Below, in pieces: positions 16,591-23,041 of a stretch of DNA of 32,094 nucleotides. The position numbers were made by a program, and so were the translations under genes. Each line of letters opens with the position of its first letter. The first letter of the stretch is position 1. The stretch is from an uncultured Methylococcaceae bacterium. Its GTDB lineage: Bacteria; Pseudomonadota; Gammaproteobacteria; Methylococcales; Methylococcaceae. The stretch lies in NCBI GenBank assembly GCA_903934875.1, contig CAIZPP010000262.1, positions 1-32,094 of the forward strand, read 5' to 3'. Below the pieces are notes generated by a model, which was not told the origin of the DNA, did not search any database, and saw only the letters and a list, made by a program, of their open reading frames with translations.

Positions 16591-16650
16591 GGAGTGCGGC
16601 GACTTGTCGCCGCTAGGCGCGGCGAATGCGGCGACGAGTCGCCGCACTCC
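16591..16650. repeat. REP-like palindrome between hsdS ends
   Basis: Arms at 16591-16613 and 16628-16650 (23 nt each, one mismatch) begin and end with GGAGTGCGGCGAC and its complement, giving a strong GC-rich hairpin with a 14-nt loop. It lies exactly between the live hsdS stop and the relic tail. As RNA it could protect the upstream mRNA or lower transcription into ptuA. Confidence 0.75.
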
Positions 16651-16675
16651 AAAAGGGCTATTTAGGCCGAAGGGG

Positions 16676-17992
16676 TCAATCCTCATCGCCACCCCCGGAT
16701 TGCAGGTTCATGGATTCAAGCGGGATTTTTCCGGTCACTGCATCGGAGATTAATGCAGCGCGGCGTTCTTGCAGTAGTTTTATAGTATTCTTAGTACTTA
16801 CAAATAGTTGTTCTATTGGTGTTACCAGTTTACCTAGGCAGGCAACGATTTCTTGTTGTTCGTGCAATGGAGGGATCGGTAGATAAAAATCCTTAAAATC
16901 ATTAAACCGAATTCGAGGGGCACGTTCACGAACAGCAGGACAACTAGCTTGAATAAAACTCCTTAAAGCCATTTCTCTAAGCAACATAGCGTAGTAATGC
17001 GCATCAGTTTTATCTGTTAATGGATCACATATAACGTATTCTGGTGAACATTTTCCATCTGAATCGGAAACACCTATCGAACCGGCAAAGCCATCCATCG
17101 AATGTATTACCAATTGTCCACATCTAATTCCTTGGTATCCAAGCTCCAATATTCCGTTTGTAAAACCATCTTCACGGCGATTACTCCGCAAGGTAACAGT
17201 CCCATCACGAAAGCAAGTAACCATTTTATTGTCAGACTGAACAGGCAAATTAGATTGTACAAAAAGAAATCTTGCCCGATCTATTTTCCAGTGCGCTGGT
17301 ATCTCACCCAACCAAGGAATGCCTGAATCTTTCATCTGCACAGACGAATCCAAGCCCTTGGTTACTGCTTGGGCAATTAGGGCGCGGCGTTTTTCTACAA
17401 GCAGATTAAAAAGGCTTTGCTTGGCGGAGATAGTGTTATCAAGCTTGGCTGTCTCTCGGTCAAGATAATCGGCAATAGCTGCTTGCATTGCAGGCTCAGG
17501 ATAAGCAATCCGCAATTCACCAAATTTTTCGCCGGTAAAATGGGCAATGGTTGCCCGGTTGCAAATCACATCAAACCACCCCTTAGAAGCGATATGCTGT
17601 AACAAATACCGTAAGAATCCTACATGATTGCCATGTTTGCCCCTGACGCGATGCAAGGCGTTTTGTATGATCGTATCGGGTGGTATTTTTCCCTTTAGTA
17701 TTGCGGCTCGCCCAACCTCACCGCCTTCGCAAACAAGCAAATCACCTTCCTTCACATGGCTGGTTTTTATTTCCTCATCGGAAGCGTACATGGTTTGGAA
17801 GTCATCAAGTCGAACACCATCCCATTGCACGTTAGCTGCCCGTAGGTACGGTACTTCTCGATCATCTGCTCGCCGTGGCTCTGGCTGAAGCATTTTCCCT
17901 AAGAGAATATCGTATAGATATTTGACTTCAGAATATTTCCAGTCCTCCATCTGTAATTGGAATGGGGGCCATAGTGATGAAAGCTGATTCAT
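16676..17992 (-). CDS. hsdS: Type I specificity subunit HsdS
   Basis: The 438-residue subunit that gives the hsd complex its target site. It has the two-fold layout of HsdS: a first target recognition domain (about 20-165), a central conserved region (AIADYLDRETAKLDNTISAK, then EKRRALIAQAVTKGL), a second recognition domain opening at DSGIPWLGEIPAHWK, and a C-terminal conserved region (QQEIVACLGKLVTPIEQL, then QERRAALISDAVTGKI). Both coiled-coil spacers are present, so a bipartite target is expected, but the site cannot be read. Its ATG overlaps by 4 nt the stop of a short frame coming from the repeat-rich gap upstream. A second degenerate copy of its 3' end follows 89 bp downstream, suggesting that this allele was installed by recombination. 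Confidence 0.93.
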   Translation of the reverse strand: MNQLSSLWPPFQLQMEDWKYSEVKYLYDILLGKMLQPEPRRADDREVPYLRAANVQWDGVRLDDFQTMYASDEEIKTSHVKEGDLLVCEGGEVGRAAILKGKIPPDTIIQNALHRVRGKHGNHVGFLRYLLQHIASKGWFDVICNRATIAHFTGEKFGELRIAYPEPAMQAAIADYLDRETAKLDNTISAKQSLFNLLVEKRRALIAQAVTKGLDSSVQMKDSGIPWLGEIPAHWKIDRARFLFVQSNLPVQSDNKMVTCFRDGTVTLRSNRREDGFTNGILELGYQGIRCGQLVIHSMDGFAGSIGVSDSDGKCSPEYVICDPLTDKTDAHYYAMLLREMALRSFIQASCPAVRERAPRIRFNDFKDFYLPIPPLHEQQEIVACLGKLVTPIEQLFVSTKNTIKLLQERRAALISDAVTGKIPLESMNLQSGGGDED

Positions 17993-18059
17993 GCTTTCAT
18001 CACCCGCAAAAATCTAACAATCTTCTCCTTGTCAAACTTTATATTGTTCCAACGCGCCG

Positions 18060-18148
18060 CATGGGAATGAATACATCCACACTCTGCGTCCTGTCCAGCT
18101 TCGGGCCGCAGGAGCGGCCATGGCCGCATTCCCACGCGGAGCGTGGGA
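18060..18148. repeat. Cluster of short palindromes between brnA and hsdS
   Basis: The 165-bp space between brnA and hsdS holds a perfect 14-bp palindrome GCGGCCATGGCCGC (18114-18127) and a hairpin TCCCACGC / GCGTGGGA (18130-18137 with 18141-18148). GCATGGGAATG at about 18059-18069 is an imperfect mirror of GCATTCCCACGC at 18126-18137. This is typical of dispersed REP-type elements. No gene is convincing here. Confidence 0.6.
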
Positions 18149-18157
18149 TCGATAGGT

Positions 18158-18361
18158 TTACAGGGCAACGCGCTTGGCAATTTCAATATCCTTCCGCAGT
18201 AAATCATTGACCAAGGCTTGCAGGCCATCGGTAGGCCCACCACATTGTTGATTAAGGTATTGCGCAATGTCTTTGTCCAAGTAAATTGGGATTTGAATAT
18301 CCTCGGCAGGCACATAGAATTTACCTTGCTCGGCATTGGAAAAATCGTATTCATCTTTCAT
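18158..18361 (-). CDS. brnA: Antitoxin BrnA
   Basis: A 67-residue BrnA-type antitoxin. The opening MKDEYDFSNAEQGKFYVP is the family's toxin-wrapping N-terminus, and IQIPIYLDKDIAQYLNQQ followed by GLQALVNDLLRKDIEI is the ribbon-helix-helix dimer and DNA-binding part. Its ATG (18361-18359) overlaps the brnT stop by 4 nt, the standard toxin-first order of brnTA. The reading frame extends upstream, but that part is inside brnT and not used. BrnA normally neutralises BrnT and represses the promoter; here the module lies inside the hsd operon, with no space for its own promoter except within hsdM. It is a little shorter than typical BrnA. Confidence 0.85.
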   Translation of the reverse strand: MKDEYDFSNAEQGKFYVPAEDIQIPIYLDKDIAQYLNQQCGGPTDGLQALVNDLLRKDIEIAKRVAL

Positions 18362-18642
18362 TTTCTTGCCCTTTTGAAATAGGTGGTTTGTTCTGTCGGG
18401 GTTGCTTTGCGGGCGGAAATCAGCCGGATCGTATCGCCTTGGCGGAAGGTGTGGACAACCAAGAGGATTTTCTCGTTGCCGTTTCGACCCAGCAACAGCC
18501 AACGTTCTTCATCGTCTGAATGCTCGTCATCGGGTAGGCTCAACGCAAACGGATCGGCGAACACATAAGCAGCATTGCGGAAGTCAACGCCATGTTTGCG
18601 GATATTCGCTTGGTTTTTGGCCTCATCCCATTCAAAGCGCAT
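18358..18642 (-). CDS. brnT: Toxin BrnT (RelE-like ribonuclease)
   Basis: A 94-residue BrnT toxin, a small RNase with a RelE-like fold that stops translation. The start MRFEWDEAKNQANIRKHGVDF is diagnostic, followed by the strand WLLLGRNGNEKILLVVHTFR and the active-region segment IRLISARKATPTEQTTYF, with the Arg/Lys/Glu/Tyr set expected of the family. It lies only 14 bp after the hsdM stop and overlaps brnA by 4 nt, so it is expressed with the restriction genes. Loss of the operon would leave free toxin, so the module could tether the whole island. It looks intact. Confidence 0.9.
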   Translation of the reverse strand: MRFEWDEAKNQANIRKHGVDFRNAAYVFADPFALSLPDDEHSDDEERWLLLGRNGNEKILLVVHTFRQGDTIRLISARKATPTEQTTYFKRARK

Positions 18643-18656
18643 GGATCGCCTTTTTC

Positions 18657-20900
18657 TTATCTTTCATAACGCTCATCCCTAGTTGGCAGAATAATTTCAT
18701 CAACTGCCATTGTGAGGTATGTTGACTTGCTGATTTTGCCTTCCTCCGAACCCGTCACCTCCCTTAACAATCTCACAATCTCCTCTTCGGCTATCTTTAA
18801 ATCCGCGTCAATCTCTGCCAACGGTCGCGGCGGGTCGTAACGGTAGAAATGCCGGTTGAAGTTGATTTCATAGCCTATCTTGGTTTTGTCGTGGTCTATC
18901 CACGCATCCGGGACATGCGGCAAGACTTCGCGCTTAAAATACTCGGCTACGTCCACTTTCAGCGGCACGTTTTCAAAATCACGCAGTTTGGGGTCTGGTT
19001 CATATTCGATTTTGCCGCCGTGTTTACGGAGGATCACCGCTTCGGCTGTGGGTTCTGTTTCAGTGAAGGCGCTGCGGAATGCCTTGTGTTCTGGCACTCT
19101 CCATTTGACTTCTTGGCGTTTGAACCATTTTTGGACATTGCCCCAAACGGCATTCCAGTCAGGGGAAGGATTGCGGCCAAGGACAGCCTCGATTTCCTTA
19201 AAATCATCCAGCAAATGCGGGCAGGCATCGAGAAATACTTCTTTTCTTTCCAAGGTGATTTGGAATGCCAAACGGAGCGGGCGCTCGATGGTCAGGCGGT
19301 GGTAGCCAAATTCTTGGTTGTCGAAAATTTTGCTGATGTAGCGCTCTTCCTGCCGTGTGCCGTAACCCTTTGGTAGTTCTTGGTTTGGTCCAAGCAATAA
19401 CCGGCTTTGCAGCTTAGTTTCCGTGTCATACGCTAATAACATCCGGCTGTCTTCAAATCGGCCATAGGCACGAGTCAGAAAAGCAATGTCGTCGCGGCGG
19501 GAGCCGTCGGGGAAAAACACTTGCTCGTTTTCCGCTTCCTCGCCGCCGGCCAGTTTGCGCCGCTTGTCGCCCAATGATCGGCGCAATGGAACCCAGCAGT
19601 CGCGGGCATCCAGCAATTGGATTTTACCCTTACGGCGCGGTTCTTTGCGGTTGGTGACAACCCAGACATAAGTGCCGATGCCAGTGTTATAGAACATCTG
19701 TTCGGGCAAGGCAACAATAGCTTCCAGCCAGTCATTTTCGATGATCCAGCGGCGTATCTCGCTCTCGCCGGAACCCGCCCCGCCAGTAAACAGCGGCGAG
19801 CCGTTGAAGACTATGGCGAGTCTTGAACCATCACGGTTTTCGTTGGGCTTGACTGGCTCGAACTTGCTAACCATGTGTTGCAAGAACAATAACGCGCCAT
19901 CGTTGACACGCGGCAAACCTGCTCCAAACCGTCCAGAAAACCCTAGCTTTTCATGTTCACGGACGATTTCTTTCTGTTGCCTTTTCCAATCCACACCAAA
20001 AGGCGGATTGGCGAGGAAATAATCAAACCGGCCTTTGGTGTCGGCATCGTAAGTGGGAAAATGGTCATCGACAAGGGAGTCGCCAAACTCTATCCGGCTG
20101 GTACGCTCTCTTTCTTCCGGGCCTTCCTTCAGCAGCAAGTCAGAAGCGGCAACGGCATAAGAACGCGGGTTAAAATCTTGCCCATAAACATAAAGCTTGG
20201 CGGTCAGATTATGCTCGCGCAGATATTTACGCGCTTCGGATAACATGCCGCCGGTGCCGCAAGTGGGGTCTAGCAATTTGCGCAAGGTTCCGGGCTTAGT
20301 CAGTAAATCATCGTCATGCATGAACAATAGGTTCACCATCAAGCGGATAACCTCACGCGGGGTGAAGTGGTCGCCCGCCGTTTCGTTGGCCTGTTCGTTG
20401 AATCGCCGGATCAAGTCTTCAAACAACAGCCCCATGTCTGTGTTGAGGATACGATTAGGATGCAAGTCCACGTCGCAAAAACGGGTGACAACCAAATAAA
20501 GGATATTATGTTCGCGCATCCGCTCGATTTCATTGGCGAACTCGAAACGCTCGAAAATTTTCCGCACATTCTCGGAAAAGCCTTGAATATAGGCAACGAG
20601 ATGCTGGTGGATGTTGTCCGGGTCGCCCTTGAGCTTTTCAAAGGTCAACGAGGAATGGTTATGGAAGCGTTGAGCGGCGACTTTGTTTAATAGCATGTCC
20701 AACGCTTCGCCTTGGTGCTTGTCTTTGTAGCGGGCATGGGCAACAAGCACATCCTCCCTGGTTTTTGCCAACACACAATCAAATCGGCGCAACACGGTCA
20801 AGGGCAACATGACGCGCTCATACTGCGGCGGGCGGTACGGGCCGCGCAGCAAATCGGCGATACTCCAAATGAAATTGGCAAGGTCGTGGTGGTTGGTCAT
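18657..20900 (-). CDS. hsdM: Type I modification subunit HsdM
   Basis: The 747-residue N6-adenine methyltransferase subunit of the type I system. An N-terminal helical domain (about 1-165) precedes the catalytic domain, with the AdoMet motif DPTCGTGGM (211-219) and the catalytic motif ANPPFGVDW (NPPF 298-301). The long C-terminal region (to DLKIAEEEIVRLLREVTG, a coiled coil) contacts HsdS; the protein is longer than EcoKI HsdM (529), as in other type I families. It is the first gene of the operon; the 143 bp upstream to yicC should hold its promoter, but I see no convincing sigma-70 match. With HsdS it methylates, with HsdR it restricts. Confidence 0.94.
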   Translation of the reverse strand: MTNHHDLANFIWSIADLLRGPYRPPQYERVMLPLTVLRRFDCVLAKTREDVLVAHARYKDKHQGEALDMLLNKVAAQRFHNHSSLTFEKLKGDPDNIHQHLVAYIQGFSENVRKIFERFEFANEIERMREHNILYLVVTRFCDVDLHPNRILNTDMGLLFEDLIRRFNEQANETAGDHFTPREVIRLMVNLLFMHDDDLLTKPGTLRKLLDPTCGTGGMLSEARKYLREHNLTAKLYVYGQDFNPRSYAVAASDLLLKEGPEERERTSRIEFGDSLVDDHFPTYDADTKGRFDYFLANPPFGVDWKRQQKEIVREHEKLGFSGRFGAGLPRVNDGALLFLQHMVSKFEPVKPNENRDGSRLAIVFNGSPLFTGGAGSGESEIRRWIIENDWLEAIVALPEQMFYNTGIGTYVWVVTNRKEPRRKGKIQLLDARDCWVPLRRSLGDKRRKLAGGEEAENEQVFFPDGSRRDDIAFLTRAYGRFEDSRMLLAYDTETKLQSRLLLGPNQELPKGYGTRQEERYISKIFDNQEFGYHRLTIERPLRLAFQITLERKEVFLDACPHLLDDFKEIEAVLGRNPSPDWNAVWGNVQKWFKRQEVKWRVPEHKAFRSAFTETEPTAEAVILRKHGGKIEYEPDPKLRDFENVPLKVDVAEYFKREVLPHVPDAWIDHDKTKIGYEINFNRHFYRYDPPRPLAEIDADLKIAEEEIVRLLREVTGSEEGKISKSTYLTMAVDEIILPTRDERYER

Positions 20901-21043
20901 CTATCAATCATTCCGGTAAGCGGGGGCTTGGATTCATTCAGGATGGGGTTCCTTTTTTTGCTGTGTGTTTAAATCGTGGCGTATAGGGTGCAATTATGCC
21001 GTAATTTTGATGTCTGTAGGACGGCCTGAAATTACCTAAAACA

Positions 21044-21916
21044 TCACTCTATATTCTGTATCTGCTCCCGCATCTGCTCAATCAGCACTTTCAACTCCAC
21101 CGAGGCGCGGGTGGTTTCGGTATCGGCGGACTTGGAGCCTAGGGTGTTGGCTTCGCGGTTCATTTCTTGCAGCAGAAAGTCCAAGCGACGCCCCGCAGGT
21201 TCTTTCTGGCGCAGGGTTTTGAGGGTTTCGCTGATATGCGCTTCAAGGCGGTCCAACTCTTCCGCGACATCCATCTTCTGCGCCAGATAAACCAGTTCCT
21301 GTTCGAGGCGGTCTTGGTCCGGGCGGGCGGTAATCTCGGCCAGCCGGGCAAGCATTTTTTGGCGCAGACCGGCTTGGACTTCCGGCAGGCGTTTTTGCAC
21401 AGCGGCAATATGTTCGCGCATCTTCAGGCAACGGGCTCCAATCAATTCACCCAGTTGCGCTCCTTCGTTCGCCCGCACACTGACCAGTTTGTCCATTGCT
21501 TCGCCCAGCAGTTCGAGCAACAGCGGGGCCAGTTGTTCCCTGTCGGTGTCGGACTCGCGCAGCACGCCGGGCCAGCGCAGCAGTTCAATGGCGGTAAAAT
21601 TGCCCAACGGCTTGCCATGCAAGGCTTCGACTTTTGCACTGGCAACCAGTAACTTACGCAATACTTCGATATCCAGCTCCAGGCCGGTTTCGGCCACTTG
21701 GTTTTTTTTTTGGACTAGAATGACATCCAGCCGGCCACGTTTAGCGCCTAGTCCTATGCGGTTGCGTATCTCGCCTTCGAGAAAGCGAAATGAATCCGGC
21801 AGGCGCAGGGCGATGTCCAAGTAACGGTGGTTGACCGAACGTATTTCCCAAGAAAAAGCCCAGCCTCCGATTTCGCGTTCCGCCCCGGCAAACGCGGTCA
21901 TGCTTTTAATCCACAT
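21044..21916 (-). CDS. yicC: YicC-family endoribonuclease
   Basis: A 290-residue YicC/YloC-family protein, close in length to E. coli YicC (287). The opening IKSMTAFAGAER and RSVNHRYLDIALRLPD and the ending EMNREANTLGSKSADTE followed by IEQMREQIQNIE are near-diagnostic. The family is now regarded as metal-dependent endoribonucleases acting on RNA such as small regulatory RNAs; the conserved Glu/Asn/Arg C-terminal core belongs to the active site. In many proteobacteria gmk and rpoZ are near; here hsdM follows on the same strand after 143 bp, so the defence island begins exactly at its 3' side. It is divergent from the kinase gene. Confidence 0.93.
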   Translation of the reverse strand: MWIKSMTAFAGAEREIGGWAFSWEIRSVNHRYLDIALRLPDSFRFLEGEIRNRIGLGAKRGRLDVILVQKKNQVAETGLELDIEVLRKLLVASAKVEALHGKPLGNFTAIELLRWPGVLRESDTDREQLAPLLLELLGEAMDKLVSVRANEGAQLGELIGARCLKMREHIAAVQKRLPEVQAGLRQKMLARLAEITARPDQDRLEQELVYLAQKMDVAEELDRLEAHISETLKTLRQKEPAGRRLDFLLQEMNREANTLGSKSADTETTRASVELKVLIEQMREQIQNIE

Positions 21917-21924
21917 AGTTTGTA

Positions 21925-21954
21925 TTTACCTTGATGTTTTGAAGTCTGTATACT
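21925..21954 (+). promoter_or_regulatory. Candidate sigma-70 promoter of the kinase gene
   Basis: TTTACC (21925-21930), an 18-bp spacer and TATACT (21949-21954) form a reasonable sigma-70 promoter in the 93-bp gap between divergent yicC and the kinase gene. Transcription would start about 50 nt before the kinase ATG. Judged by eye only. Confidence 0.35.
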
Positions 21955-22009
21955 GTCACATAGTAGAGTCAAACTCGCCACGGGGAAATAGAAATAATAG
22001 CCAGCCAAC

Positions 22010-22909
22010 ATGAATCAAGCCTCCTTCGAAAACGATGACACAAGCCCCTGGTACTTTCTCAAACCCGGCACTCAGATTGAGGAGTATGTGATCGAGCGGT
22101 CTTTGGGCGGTGGCGGCTTTAGTTCCGTCTACCTAGCACGCCAGTTCTCGGACCAAAAACAAGTGGTCCTCAAGGAATATCTGCCGCGCCGCCTAGCCCA
22201 CCGGACCTGGGGCAACTTGGTCATTCCCAACAGCGACCAAACACGGCCCCGCTTTCTGCTTGGCCGCAAACGCTTTCTCGAAGAGGCGATGGTCCTGACC
22301 AAGATACGCCATTCCAGCATCGTCGAGGTGTTGAATTTTTTCGAGGCAAACGCCACCATTTACTTGGTGATGCCTTATGAGTATGGCAAAATCTTGGGCG
22401 ATTATCTAAAGGAGAAGAACGCACCGATGAGCGAAACTTTCTTGCGTAGGGTTTTTCCGCCCTTGCTTGAGGGCATCAAGTGCATCCATGACAAGGGATA
22501 CCTGCACCTAGACATTAAACCGCACAATATTCTGATTCGGCAAGGGGGCGAACCGCTATTGCTGGATTTTGGCGCAGTCCAGCCCTACCCCTATATCGGC
22601 CCACCCAAACCCGGCAAGGTTTCCTCGCCTGGTTTTTCGCCCATAGAACAATACCAAGACCATGCCAGTCTCGGGCCTTGGAGCGACATTTACGCCGTGG
22701 GCGCAACCATGCGGATGTGCCTAGACTGCAAGCCCCCGCCACCTGCGCTGTCCCGCGCCCAAAAAGACACGCTAACGCCCGCCGTAAAGTCCTTCCGCAA
22801 CAAGTATTCGCTGTCGATACTCGAAGCAATAGACGCTGCCATGTCGATGGATTCAAATGCCCGCCCACAATCGGCGCAAGAAATGATCAGTGCGCTGTCA
22901 ACGCCTTGA
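22010..22909 (+). CDS. Soluble Ser/Thr protein kinase
   Basis: A 299-residue Hanks-type kinase consisting of the catalytic domain only, without membrane segment or sensor domain. The glycine loop is SLGGGGFSSVYLA (31-43), the ATP-anchoring Lys55 is in VVLKEYLP with Glu92 as its probable partner, the catalytic loop is HLDIKPHN (His166, Asp168, Asn173) and the metal site DFG is 186-188. The Arg before the catalytic Asp is Leu, making it a non-RD kinase that probably does not need activation-loop phosphorylation. SPGFSPIEQY is the usual substrate-binding segment. Its substrate is unknown; no phosphatase or FHA gene is adjacent. A candidate promoter lies upstream and a REP hairpin downstream. Confidence 0.9.
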   Translation: MNQASFENDDTSPWYFLKPGTQIEEYVIERSLGGGGFSSVYLARQFSDQKQVVLKEYLPRRLAHRTWGNLVIPNSDQTRPRFLLGRKRFLEEAMVLTKIRHSSIVEVLNFFEANATIYLVMPYEYGKILGDYLKEKNAPMSETFLRRVFPPLLEGIKCIHDKGYLHLDIKPHNILIRQGGEPLLLDFGAVQPYPYIGPPKPGKVSSPGFSPIEQYQDHASLGPWSDIYAVGATMRMCLDCKPPPPALSRAQKDTLTPAVKSFRNKYSLSILEAIDAAMSMDSNARPQSAQEMISALSTP

Positions 22910-22928
22910 CCTGCAACACCAATTCAAG

Positions 22929-22961
22929 CCATTCATGGTTCGACAAGCTCACCACGAACGG
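22929..22961. repeat. REP palindrome of the MVRQAHHER type
   Basis: CCATTCATGGT (22929-22939) and ACCACGAACGG (22951-22961) pair with two mismatches that become G-U pairs in minus-strand RNA. The unit, reading MVRQAHHER in one frame, is a dispersed palindrome I know from many bacterial genomes. It lies between the convergent kinase and acylase genes and may end the acylase transcript. Confidence 0.75.
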
Positions 22962-23041
22962 CTTAATCTCTTGTCGGCCGAAAAGTTAAAAGATATATGC
23001 TCACCTACTTACCGCTCGATATGGGCCAACCAACCTATTCT

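Noticed and set aside
16492-16692. A 66-codon frame after hsdS as an intact small gene
   Set aside because: Its first half is the translated palindrome and its second half a copy of the HsdS end; it is a relic.
17989-18354. A 121-codon frame overlapping brnA and the repeats
   Set aside because: It covers brnA in another frame and the REP palindromes; only its last residues might be a genuine remnant.
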